A stretch of 64,000 bases of DNA from Patella vulgata (Eukaryota; Mollusca; Gastropoda; Patellidae), in NCBI RefSeq assembly GCF_932274485.2, contig NC_065884.2, positions 26,397,622-26,461,621 of the forward strand, written 5' to 3'. This document shows, piece after piece, positions 11,901-21,910 of this stretch (its first letter is position 1; every line of letters begins with the position of its first letter). A program made the translations under genes and the position numbers. The notes below the pieces were generated by a model. That model saw nothing but the letters and a program-made list of their open reading frames with translations, was not told where the DNA came from and ran no database searches.

Positions 11901-14900
11901 TAAACAGAAATATAGATTTGGTTAGTCATACAATTTTTGTAATTGTTTCCAAGGCATTCAACGAATGCTCGAGAAAAATACATTAATAGGTCAGTGCTTC
12001 GATTCCCGATATGATTAGATGAGTATACAGTTGTTTTGAATATCATATTATTCAAAATCAATTACATTTATTTTGCTTAGTGTGAGGTATAACATCTCTT
12101 TTATATCAGGGGAAAACTTTCATTATATATAAACTACTAAATTAGTAAACTGTTAAATTATTCTCGATAAAATCGTTTTACATAAAATTCAACTGGATTT
12201 CTGACAAATCACATGACTTAAAGTATTCAAATTGAATTTATTTCGAACTGACACATTAAAATATTAAAAATAGGTTGCCAAGCAACGAAACATACGCCCA
12301 CATCAGCTAAATCCTCCAAGCAGTCAGCAAGAGTTGTTGCATATTTTTACTTTTGTCGGTAATGAAACATTTATAATACACAAAAATCTGATTTTAGAGT
12401 AACAACTCATTAAGTAATTATCTGAAAATCATTAGAATTTAATATCATGGATTTAGCTGTTCAAATTATCAAAAACCATTGAAAATCAATATACTTGTTC
12501 GCTTCAAGACCTTAAACTCTGTGCATCAATCTAAAGTCAATTAAAACGATTATATATAGGTGTAAACACAGTGTATAAATATAAAATCAATCAGATGATA
12601 ATAAATGGCCATAAAGCATCTACAAGATTTTTCAAAGTGATCAAGGGCCATAACTCTGGCAGTAATAATTGGAAATCGTTGAAAATCAATAGGCTTCTTG
12701 GTCTGATGACCTTAAACACTGTGTATAAATTTAAGGTCAATTGGATATTAACTTTAGCCTCTAGAGCATCCACAAGATTTTTCAAAGTGAACAAGGGCCA
12801 TAACTCTAGCAGAAATTATTGGAAATCGCTGAAAATCAATAGGCTCCTTCGTCTCACAACCTTAAACACTGCATATAAATTTAAAGTCAATCGTATATTA
12901 ACTTTAGCCTCTAGAGCATCCATAAGCAATTGTGGCCGGCCGGACTGTCTGATGTACAGATGGGGGCGATGACAATATACGACCATATTTCAATGTGGGC
13001 GTATATAAATGTAAATATTATTTCAGATCTGTCACAGAAAAGCCGACTATGTATGTTAAAAATTTTGAAATTAAATTCTTCACATAGATAACACATTCTT
13101 GTACTTTTTACAGCAGATAAGTTTCATTGTCTCACCACTATCATCTAGTACATAATTTATGGCTGGATGATCTTCACATCTGTCTTTAAGTTCTTGTTTA
13201 ACCAGTTTGACAATCTGATCTATTTGCTGTGATATTGTGTTTTCTGTAACTATTTCTGTAGGTTGACACCACTGAGCAATAAGACTGGCACCTGTTTATA
13301 ATAAAAAACAAACAATACACGAATGACCTTGAAAAATATGAAATAATAACAGTACATGTGTATTCAGCACATGCCCTACATCATACTGTATGTTGATGTA
13401 CTGTATACCCAAAGCAACATTTAATGTTGTTATGCTCATAATACATGGGAGGTTGGGTGACAAGGAGTAGTACAGTTGCCTGCTCGCCTTATGCATTTTC
13501 TCTGGGTCCTTCGGTTTCCTCCCAAAGCCAAAATAAAACCTATGTGCAAATTAACCATATGATATTCCCAAAATGACCAAGTTTGTGATAAGTGGACATT
13601 AAACCTCATTTATCTCTCTCTCTCATAATGCATAGATATAAGGAATGTATCCATGTAATAACCTGTACTTGCCTGTTTCTAAACTATGTTGTTGAGGAGG
13701 TAACTCTAAAAATTCTCTCCATCGTTGTGATAAATGTAGCTGCTGAATGTGGCGTAAAATCTTTACCGAGTAATATTTCATTGTTAAATTACAATGTCTG
13801 TATGAAAATAGAAACTTTTGTTAAATAGATTTCATCTGTGTTTATTTATTACAGCTAAGTAAAAACTTTAAATAAAAAACAAACAAAAATTAGGAGCCAT
13901 GGTGGCTTGGTGAGTAAAGAGCCGACTCAATCGTCTGGAGATCCTGAGATTCTCCAGCCTGATTTCTCTAAACCTGTGTATACACCATTGCTGTTTGGTC
14001 AAAATTCCCTTCATACAGAAGTTAAAACCCCATTATATTTCATTTTAAAATAAAAGTCCCCTGTGAACACCATTCCCCAGAAAGGCAAATGGAAGGGACC
14101 TTAACTTTCAATCTGTACTTCAGATAACCTGAGTTATCAAGATGAGATCAAAAATAAAATTTCAGTAAAGATGTTCCATCAATAAGAAAGGAACAGGACA
14201 ATTTAGCTTTGCTCTTCACGACGGACAGACTTGTCAAGATGTCTTGCTTGGTGTTTTAGATATATTTTCCTACCTTTTTCCGTCATGAACAATATTTAAG
14301 AGTTCATCAACAATAAAGTCTCCTGGTATTCCATCTTCATCAATCATTCGTGTAATTGGATAAAACTTTTCTTTTGCAATTTCTTCAACAAGTTGATATT
14401 CTTTAATCAACTGTGTAAGATGTTTTTCAACCTCACTGCTAACTTTATTACGTGCTTTACAAACATCCATCCAACAATGTGACTTGTTTTGATTGTATCG
14501 GTCCAACAAACGTGGCCATCTAAAAGTATAAACAGCAGTTGCCAGGCAAGATACGTACACATTTTTCAAGAGATAGACACAGAACAAGCTAAAAAAAAGT
14601 GATATTTGGTACAATCAGGGGCCATAATCCAGGAAGTTATGCTCTGAAATGCGCAAATATTGAAATGGACTGAGATATTTGGGATAGAAAGATATTTTAA
14701 GTTTCATCAAAATTGGATAAAAATTGTGACTTTTAGATGGTCCACAACATTGGTATTACATACTTTTACACAATTTGTGTACAAGGAGCGGCCATTTAGT
14801 CAGGCACTTTCAGTTAAATTTACACGTAATTTAAGCCCAACAGTCATTAGGGTGTAACAGTGATATATTTAAACGTTTTTTTAAAATCAGATAAAAGTTG

Positions 14901-17900
14901 TGACCTCTAGAGGGTCCACAAGCTAAAAACGTGATGTTTTGTACAATCAGGGGCTATAATCCAGGAAGTTATGGTACAATATGCACAGATATCGAAAGGA
15001 AACAAGATCTTTAGATTATAATCATACATTTCGAGTTTTATCAAAATCGGATAACCAGCGGCTGCCAGGCAGGATACGCCCACATTTTGGAGAGATGGAT
15101 AGAGAACAAGCTAAAAAAAAAGTGATTTTTCCTACAATCAAGGGCCATAATTCAGGAAATTACAATTTGATATGCGCAAATATCGAAAGGAACCGAGATC
15201 TTTGGGTTATAAACTTACATTTCAAGTTTCAACAAAATTGGATAAAAATTGTGACCTCTATAGGGTCCACAACCTTGATATACCATATTTTTACGCTATT
15301 TGACAACGAACGGCGGCTATTTTGTCTGTCAATTTTGGGCCGATTTTCACGAAATTCGAACTCGGTCGTCCTTAGAGTGTAACGGTAATATAATAATACG
15401 TTTTTTTAAATCGGATAAAAACTATGACCTCTATAGGGTCCACAAGCTAAAAACGCGATTTTTCGTACAATCAGGGGCCATAATTCAGGAAGTTACGGTC
15501 CGATATACGCGAATATCGAAAGGAACCGAGATCTTTGGGTTATAAACTTACATTTCAAGTTTCAAAAAAATCAGATAAAAATTGTGACCTCTATAGGGTC
15601 CACAAGCTAAAAACGTGATTTTTCGTACAAACAGGGGTCATAATCCATGAAGTTTCGATCCGATACATGCCAATATCGAAAGCAGCCGAGATCTTTTGGA
15701 GATAAACCTATATTTAAAGTTTCGTCAAAATCGGATAAGAAGTTACATTCGGATATTATTGATTATCAAAAGGAACCAAGATCATCAAATTCAGATCCAA
15801 CTTGTGGTCTCTAGAGGGTCCACAACCTTATATACCATATTTTTACACTATTTACGTACGAGGGGCATCCATTTTGTTCGGCAGTTTTGGTCCAATTTTC
15901 ACGAAATTTGAGCTCAATCAACATTACGGTGTAACAGTGATATATTCAACGGACACATGAAAATATGGGCGCATAAAATCGTGTACATAGGCTGTGACAT
16001 CTGATGTAGAATGAGAGAAAAATGGATTTGAATGTCCACTCAACACAAATTAGGTTATTCTGGGACTAAAAAACAGTACCCGGGGACCCAGAAGACTTGA
16101 AAAAATCCTACAAACTTAGGCAGAAGAGCCTACTCCTTGTCACGTACAAGCTTGGGATCAAACCATGTCACGAGACTCAATGAGAGACCTTATGATCTAA
16201 AGCGAACATGTTAGACCACTCAGCCTTCCAACCACCCTGAGAGTTGATGGTGAAAAGAGTAGCCACCATTGGACTATAGGGTAAAGAAAACAGCAATATC
16301 AGAATAAAAATTTAGTTCCAGAGAGAGAGAAATGGGGTTTAACGTCCATTAGACACAAACTAGGTCATTTCGGGACTAACACATGGTTCAATTTTATTTC
16401 AATAATTTGCTTGCGCGTAGGGGTCTTTAGCAGTGGGAGGAAACCGGAGGACCCAGAGAAAATCCACGAGGTTGGACATGCGACCCTACTCCTTGTAACG
16501 TACAACCGGGGAATCAAAACGCCGCCAGTTAATTCAATGACAGACCGTATGATACAGTGCAGCCCGCACTTGCTAACCATTCAGCCATCCAAGTCCCCAT
16601 TTAGTTCCAGTATTTTAATCTTAAATTTCAGTTGATCTCACGTGTAATAAGTAATTATAGGTGTTCATGTTATTTAATCAAAACTTTATATTTCACCACA
16701 AATATTAGAAGCCATGATATAGCACACTAACCAGGAGGTCTTACTGTCTGAACCATCGTGAATTTTAAACGAATTTCTTTGATTATGAACAAGCTACTTA
16801 ACTTTGGTTATTATAAACTTACCTGTGTGTTTGAAATCAACTCCCATTCAATAAAATCCATTGTACAACTAAATATCCCATTCCCAACGAATAAAAAATC
16901 TCTCTTGACAAATTTGACTATTTACTTATAATTTCGACTGAGTGGAAGAAAACAATGCTTTCGTCACGTGTAGGGCGAAACCAATGCAGCTGTTTCGGGG
17001 GTGGTTTAATTTCGACAGATAGTTTGACAACCATGTGTTGCAATGAAAACAAACCGTGATCATTATGATCGTTCGAGTTTGGGCAACGAAAAATATGAAC
17101 TGAAGGCAATTACATAGGAGATTTATATTGAAACCATTGATCGCTAATCTATCAAATGAAAATATCACTGATTGCAAGGATCATGAAGCTCACCTCCGAA
17201 GTCTCCAAGTATATTGTTAACTTGATAGCATTCTTTCAATCAAATAATAACTGCTTCAATTAATTAAAACAAAATATTTCAAAAGGTAAAGTTATAAAAT
17301 TTATAGAGATTTTACTAGAATGTAAAAGACTGCAACAAAATAAAAGAATACTGACAGCTATGTGTGTGAACGCTCAAACTCAATGCCGAGCCGAGACTTA
17401 TAGGTTATTCTTAAACCAAACTTGAATTGTCGTAAAAGTACTGAAAACTGTTTCGATTTGCTATGCTGTCACCCCTTATACGAAATGATATCTCCCAAAG
17501 AGTGACGTAATCAGCTTCCATATTGGTATTTTTCTGTGTCAAAAGTTTGTGGGATTTCAATTTTTCAAGAGAGAACTTTTTTATTCGTTGGAATAATTAG
17601 TTGTGCAATGGATTTTATTTAACGGGAGTTGATTTCAAACACACAGGTAAGTTTATAATCACCAAAGTTAAGTAGTTTGTTCATAATCTAAGAAATATGT
17701 TTAAAATTTACGATGGTTCAGACAATAGGTTCCATTCTAATGTTGGAATTTTTTAGCCTGGTTTCCCAGTGTAAGTCTGTAAGTGGCACAGGACATTCAA
17801 GATAAATGTAATAGCTCATTAGCTGTATTATAGCGCCATTTCAATCAAGGCACACTGCACAGGGTATTACCATCTTCAGTGGTCCAGTTGGTACAGAAAA

Positions 17901-18171
17901 GTAAGACATTATTTCCCTCAATATTATAAAATAATGTATACCTTTGTGCTACTTTTGCTTTCCACAAATCATTGCTGTACGAGTAACAACTCTCCTGCAG
18001 TTTTCTGCACGCGCAAGAAACTTGGCATACGTCACGTATTGATAATTCGTTACTGCGAAGTATAAATTGAATGATTTCTGAAGGTAAGTCTACAAGGGTC
18101 GTACTTAAATTTGTTAATTCAAAATTATCTCGGTCTGACTGACATTTGTTGACATCAGTGAAAGTGGCCAT
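5934..18171 (-). CDS. FBXO21: F-box only protein 21, complete 12-exon gene
   Basis: Substrate receptor of an SCF ubiquitin ligase. Minus-strand exons: 18171-17942, 14519-14274, 13797-13673, 13291-13136, 11651-11515, 11203-11070, 10680-10536, 10275-10096, 9669-9544, 9121-9051, 7984-7827, 6103-5934. All junction phases agree and the total is 625 codons plus stop, close to human FBXO21 (about 628). Exon 1 has the F-box (LVDLPSEIIQFIL, then WKAKVAQ-RW). The middle has a SirB1/transglutaminase-like region with GIPITL, QPVNFPSHFLLRW and YIDAFHGG, about residues 260-400. The C-terminus has a YccV/HspQ-like domain with CVIYGWDSTC, FYNVLVQDG and RYAAQEN, about residues 505-605. Intron 3 (13672 to 13292) begins with GC instead of GT, in a strong CAG/GCAAGT context. 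The start ATG at 18171 fits the family N-terminus. Introns hold many repeats, and the acceptor of exon 11 is tandemly duplicated. Confidence 0.94.
6393..7777. mobile_element. M1 MITE with a delta element nested inside (FBXO21 intron 11)
   Basis: TTAA ends with AGATACATTATG at left and its inverse at right. It is the same family as 55893-56291, but split by a foreign insert at 6478-7463. The M1 sequence resumes directly afterwards (ATTTGAAAATTTCATTC). The right half lies close to the 3' boundary of exon 11. Confidence 0.8.
6478..7463 (-). repeat. Delta tandem-core element, inverse orientation
   Basis: Bounded by GATGTCCCC at left and GCGGGGGACAATAA at right, giving short inverted ends GTCCCCCGCC/GGCGGGGGAC. 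The core has about 146-bp monomers containing GCTTACCCTAAGCGG (near 6817, 6963, 7104, 7250; spacings 146, 141, 146). A (GACGGACA)n stretch sits near 7375-7415. Long peptide frames through the core are artefacts of the repeat. Other copies are at 39293-40184 and 54126-55288. Confidence 0.75.
7984..8112 (-). repeat. Tandem duplication of the FBXO21 exon 11 splice acceptor
   Basis: Three to four degenerate copies of a unit made of a polypyrimidine-poor intron end, an AG and the first bases of exon 11 (GTATCATTATATGTGTG). On the minus strand the exon edges would fall at 7984 (used in my model), 8017, 8050 and 8087. The first three are spaced exactly 33 bp. The 7984, 8017 and 8087 copies keep AG; the 8050 copy has GG. 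Use of 8017 would insert 11 residues in frame. Confidence 0.7.
8140..9040. other. FBXO21 intron 10, no recognisable features
   Basis: AT-rich intron sequence. Two overlapping open frames on the plus strand around 8307-8590 have no recognisable similarity and lie wholly inside the intron, so I do not call them. Confidence 0.5.
10335..10480 (-). mobile_element. SINE-A fragment, reverse orientation
   Basis: Shares GGGAATCGAAACC (reverse of the B box), GCCAGTTAACAGAATGACAG and ACCATTCAGCC with the better SINE-A copies at 16325 and 29512. It is truncated and diverged, and lies within FBXO21 intron 7. Confidence 0.6.
12268..13005. repeat. Alpha tandem-core (pearl-like) element in FBXO21 intron 4
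   Basis: The left end begins GGTTGCCAAGCAACG, a near-perfect hairpin, followed by AACATACGCCCACATCAG. The right end has GGGGGCGATGACAATATACG and then AATGTGGGCGTATATA. The core holds about 150-bp monomers with CTCTAGAGCATCCACAAG and GGGCCATAACTCT (AAAATCAATAGG at about 12682 and 12832). There is no real coding potential. The arrangement of two short ends around a tandem core resembles the pearl and nonautonomous Helitron/Helentron types described from bivalves; that placement is inferred. Confidence 0.7.
13440..13626 (+). mobile_element. SINE-A, 5'-truncated (FBXO21 intron 3)
   Basis: Carries the core phrase TCTCTGGGTCCTTCGGTTTCC and the tail AAAATGACCAAGTTTGTG ... GTGGACATTAAACC followed by (TC)n. 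The tRNA-like head is missing or too diverged to see. Confidence 0.7.
14528..15990. repeat. Beta tandem-core element in FBXO21 intron 2
   Basis: Starts near GTTGCCAGGCAAGATACG, the same hairpin-type end as alpha. An internal second end copy, GGCTGCCAGGCAGGATACGC, lies at about 15060. The core repeats units with GACCTCTATAGGGTCCACAA, AATCAGGGGCCATAAT and GAACCGAGATCTTTGGGTTA. The right end has AATATGGGCGCATAAAATC. The open frames inside are repeat read-through. Related copies are at 34375-35225 and 35495-36275. Confidence 0.7.
16015..16240 (-). mobile_element. SINE-A, diverged, reverse orientation
   Basis: Same layout as the next copy: tail side with AACACAAATTAGGTTATTC, core with GGGGACCCAGAAGAC, then ACTCCTTGTCACGTACAAGC and a head ending near ACCACTCAGCC. 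It is more diverged than its neighbour. Confidence 0.65.
16322..16602 (-). mobile_element. SINE-A, near full length, reverse orientation
   Basis: Reads from a (GA)n tail through ACACAAACTAGGTCATTTCG, the core GGAAACCGGAGGACCCAGAG and CTCCTTGTAACGTACAACCG to the reverse of a tRNA-like head (B box GGGGAATCAAAACGCC, A box CTAACCATTCAGCCATC). It is a tRNA-derived SINE, not a tRNA gene. It lies in FBXO21 intron 1. Confidence 0.8.
16735..17735. mobile_element. Long-inverted-repeat element M4 (FBXO21 intron 1)
   Basis: About 190-bp arms at 16735-16925 and 17545-17735 are inverted copies of each other. Each carries TGTCTGAACCATCG, TTATAAACTTACCTGTGTG and AATCAACTCCC. The roughly 600-bp centre has no convincing gene. 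The arms differ at scattered positions, so it is not freshly inserted. I see no clear target duplication. Confidence 0.6.
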
Positions 18172-19035
18172 TTTTCTTGTTTATATAAACTGTTTCAGGG
18201 GAGATAACCTCGATCGGCAACGTTCCAGTTTTGTGTTCGAACCACACAGTTCATTTCTCTATGAATATGTAGAAAGAGGGCAACTCTATTTTCAATAAAT
18301 GAGACTATGGTTTATTTTTACTAATACATTTCATATATTTCTTTAACCTAATGAATTAAAATATGCACAGATAACTGCGGTCCGATTCAAATAAGCCTTC
18401 ACTGTCATCAAAGACTGTGGATCTGGATTATGCCGTGGGACTTAATATAATTGGGTTATCTTACTTTTTAAGCTCCACATTTCTTTGACCGGACAGGTGA
18501 AACTAAAATCATTATACGATTTCATTCATTGTTTTTAAATGGATTTGATATACAGCATCATTATGTAGTAGTTGAGATCGCATAGGATTATTTTAGACAG
18601 AGTCCAATGCATAGAAACGACTGAGAGGAGATTATTTGTTCAAACAGAATCTAATATTAATGTGGATTTATTCTATAATGGGAAGAAAAAGATAGAATTC
18701 TTTTAAATGTAGTGGTTAATATATTATGTTTCTACATGGATGCTGTGTCATATGTCTATAGGTATTCCAAAGGAGTGTTACTGTAAGGCAATGCCAAATT
18801 GGTTTTCTGTTCTTCTGGAAAAATATAAAAAAAAAAAAAAATCCTATTTTTTCGGATAAAATACTTATTTAAAAACCAAAAGTACTTAGTTGTGCCTATA
18901 TCAAATTCACATGATTGAAATGGCTATTTTTTTATGTCGACAGAAAAATTGGTGTGGCCTTAGAATAAAGAAAGTGTTTTCCGTATTTCCTGTTGTTCAA
19001 TGCCAGCCAAAAAGATGACAAAAAATAAAGTATTC
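18172..19035. other. FBXO21 5' flank
   Basis: Region upstream of the FBXO21 start codon, which sits in the favourable context AGAAAAATGGCC. It contains GGGGAGATAACCTC near 18195, a short motif that recurs in this window. No gene or promoter element can be assigned with confidence. Confidence 0.35.
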
Positions 19036-19780
19036 AAATATTTATTTACATAAACATTGTATTAAATATTGCACATTAATTGTGAAGATCACAACACTGA
19101 GAAAGATAAAGCAGAAAAAATATGGTATATATAAATAAATAATACATCATATAGCAATTAGTTCTTTCAAACCAAAATGGGTCAAACACAAAACTGCAAG
19201 AAAAGATCATTTTACATAATAATATGTAGTGTATGTAATTGCACAATACGTTAAAAAGGGGAAAAAACAAAAATTGAGTTGACTAGATAAAAATGTGAAC
19301 AAATAATGATTTCTTGTAGAATTCTAAAAGAAACTGACAGACAGGGTATTAAGTCACTATTTAATGGTCATCAGCAAACAGTAGTAAAAATGTACATAGG
19401 TTCAACAATAGACTAACCCATGGGAATGAGGGAGCAAAGTCTTATTTCATGACTGAAAATGTATAGGGTCCATAGCAGACATAAGCTTACCGGTATGTGG
19501 TCACATTAATGTTTTATGGAAGAGAATTTAATATGAGTGACACCATGGACCGTACACTGACATGTACAGGTGATAAATTTTGTATTTAATCATGCCTGAA
19601 CATAAGGCATCTGTCACAGACATTGTCAGACACAAATTATCACACAACAAGACCTTGGAATTTGCCATGTTCAATACAAAATTGTCTGTGTCAGACATAA
19701 AAATATACCGGTACAATATTTTATTAAACTACTGAATTTTCACAGCCTTGTTCAGTAAAATTCACCTGCCTATCTCAAAT
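19036..19780 (-). other. Probable 3' UTR of the small membrane protein gene
   Basis: Non-coding AT-rich sequence between the stop codon and the minus-strand AATAAA at 19046-19041. Small open frames in it lack coding features. Confidence 0.45.
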
Positions 19781-19978
19781 TTAATCAATGTGTGAAAAAT
19801 CGTTGACTTTGATATATTTGGATGCCATAACAGCACACAGTATTGTTGCTATTACAATACAAACTGCAAATATATAGAAGGATTCTTCATCAAAAATATC
19901 AGTAAAAGAAGGAACATAGCCAGCTAGTCTTTTCACTATATGTTTCTGTACACTTTCTGTTGGTAACATTTTGGTCAA
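19781..19978 (-). CDS. Small single-pass membrane protein, 65 residues
   Basis: I do not recognise this protein. It starts MTKMLPTESVQKHIVK and has one clear hydrophobic segment at about residues 33-52 (YIFAVCIVIATILCAVMAS), then a short polar tail KYIKVNDFSHID. The N-terminal half is basic and there is no cleavable signal-like start. Support for a real gene: a good acceptor (TTATATTCCAG on the minus strand, exon starting near 20033) and a strong donor GA/GTAAGT at 20600/20599 would splice a 5' UTR exon onto it, and a minus-strand AATAAA lies at 19046-19041, defining a 3' UTR of about 735 bases. An ETS-like CCGGAAACGGAAA near 20712 may mark its promoter. It could be one of the conserved SMIM-type microproteins; this is not established. 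Confidence 0.6.
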   Translation of the reverse strand: MTKMLPTESVQKHIVKRLAGYVPSFTDIFDEESFYIFAVCIVIATILCAVMASKYIKVNDFSHID

Positions 19979-20602
19979 TCTTCTTTCTCAATGTATTAAG
20001 GTGTCAACAATACCACTCCTGATAAAAGATCTGGAATATAAAAAAAAAACAGAAAATGAAAGGCTAAAACAACTGGTTAATGCTAAACACTGGTTAATGC
20101 TTTTTCTCTGAGACCAATACTAAATATAATTTAGCACTGTGCTTGATTGTTATGGTACTAGTTTTTTAATTATCATGGGTAGACCTATCAACAAACATTT
20201 GGTTAAAACTATTTAAGAAAAAAAAAAAACATCTTTATTGGATAATTGTATATGTTTTTCGTCTCAAAAAGATCATTGGATTACACAGGAAAGATCGTGA
20301 ACCCTGAAAAATAACTCCTTTTTCTTGTGAAACTGCCTGTGGTTGGAAAAATCAAACCGCTTGGTTCTCAGTAGGCTATCAATTCTTTCAAAACTTTCTA
20401 GCCTAGAACATCAACATTTAATTTAAAACTAAAGATTCAGTATGCCTAGGTCTATCAATTATCAATATCACTCAGACAGAATTCCTTTTTTAGGCCTAAT
20501 CCATACGGCAGCTCTCCAAAATGTAAGTTTTGATATTTTCAAGTTTTGGTCAATAATTCAACAACAGGCAAACATTTTGATTTACTTTATTTTACTTACT
20601 CA

Positions 20603-20775
20603 AAGCAGAAGATGAGAAAAAGGTAAACTTTAGCCTAGTTCATCGATGAATAATCGAACCAATTGTCGTGAATTTCATTGAACAATTCTATTGTTTGCTT
20701 CCGTCTTCACCGGAAACGGAAATTAACAATTTTAATGGCGGCAATGAAACACATTTAGAAAATTGTTTTATTTCT
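20603..20775 (-). promoter_or_regulatory. Possible first (non-coding) exon and promoter of the small membrane protein gene
   Basis: The minus-strand donor GTAAGT at 20599 gives the exon edge at 20600. Paired ETS-type motifs (CTTCCG at about 20700 and CCGGAAACGGAAA at about 20712) lie just upstream of it, as is common in housekeeping promoters. Inferred only. Confidence 0.3.
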
Positions 20776-21059
20776 AAAGTAGGCTACACTTTAATTGTGA
20801 AACAAAAATGCAGGTTTGTATTAATTCTACTTCGACACATTTTTATTTAAGAATGAGGTAATTAAAAAAAAAACCCGACGGCTGATTTTAACAAAGAAGT
20901 GAGACTTTCAGAAGAAAACCCAGTTCAGCTATGAACGTGTCATCGTAGTCGTAGGTCTCATGATTACGCTCGGCTCGCCCGTTGGACTGAAGTCAGCGGA
21001 CGTTAGGCTGAGCGGACTTAAAGCTGCGGTTAACAAAACACAATATTTAGCCGTTAAAG

Positions 21060-21910
21060 TGAGCGTACGGAATAAATAACCAATGTCCGCACTACTAATC
21101 TATTTAAACCACCGAAGACATACAATAATTGGCATGAAATGATACAGTCTTTATCCCCCATTTCTGTAGCACCATAGATAATTTCGGAAAGTCACTGCAA
21201 TACACCGCAAAACAGGTTGAATTAATTACCGGTTAAACCGCAAAACACTTAAATTTTTTTAATGTCAATTCTGTTTACCAAACGTCCGCTGCTTTTTGAT
21301 TTACTTGAGCCACTCAATACTTGGAATTGAATGAAAGAGTGTTTATCCCTCTATCATGTGGCACCATAGATTATTCTTGAAAGTCCTCAGCATAATCTGA
21401 AATCCGTCCTAGGAAAGCAGTACCCCTCCCCCCCACCCCCCGTCTTGTTAATTCTGTTTTACCAAACGGCCGCTGCTATTTTATTTCTTTAAGCCACTAA
21501 ATGCATGGCATGGAATTAAAGAGTGTTTATCCCTCTTTCATGTGGCACCATAGATTATTTCTGAAAGCCCTTGATTCAGTCTTGGGGGGGTTGGATGGCT
21601 GAATGGTTAGCGTGCGCGCGCTGTATCATAAAGTCTGTCATTGAGTCGACTGGCGTGGTTTCGAATCCCTGGTTGTACGTGACAAGGAGTAGGGTCGCCT
21701 GTTCAACCTCATTGGGTTTTCTCCGGGTCCTTCGGTTTCCTCCCACTGCTAAAGACCCCTACGCGCAAGCGAATTATTGAAATAAAATTAAAAATAAACA
21801 TATGTTAGTCCCGAAATGACCTAGTTTGTGTCGAGTGGACGTTAAACCCCATCTCTCTCTCTCTCTCTCGATTCAGTCTTAAATCCGGCCCAGGAAAGCT
21901 GATAAGTTCG
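21060..21910. repeat. Degenerate tandem repeat, unit about 200-220 bp
   Basis: Three diverged units share TTCTGTTTTACCAAACGGCC, AGAGTGTTTATCCCTCT and ATGTGGCACCATAGATTATT (around 21150, 21345 and 21530). The third is split by the SINE at 21584-21869. Another partial unit appears at 23765-23860 beyond the LINE, so the array was interrupted twice. Confidence 0.65.
21584..21869 (+). mobile_element. SINE-A, full length with target duplication
   Basis: tRNA-like head GGATGGCTGAATGGTTAGCG (A box) and GGTTTCGAATCCC (B box). The core TCTCCGGGTCCTTCGGTTTC looks like the conserved domain reported in metazoan SINEs. The tail is GTGGACGTTAAACCCC(ATCTCTCT)n. An 11-bp direct repeat, GATTCAGTCTT, flanks it at 21573-21583 and 21870-21880. 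This is the best reference copy in the window. Confidence 0.88.

Noticed and set aside
12571-12972. Open frames with repeated TLASRASTRFFKVIKGHNSG-type peptides (also at 31092, 60170 and 60679)
   Set aside because: Translation of the 150-bp alpha core, present in both strands' frames; not protein genes.
13592-13828. 78-codon plus-strand frame
   Set aside because: Antisense to FBXO21 exon 3, which has matching splice sites and homology.
14981-15545. Frames of 133 and 81 codons on the plus strand
   Set aside because: Read-through of the beta core repeat.
21584-21660. Possible tRNA gene
   Set aside because: A and B boxes are present, but the structure continues into a SINE core and tail with a target duplication; it is a SINE head.
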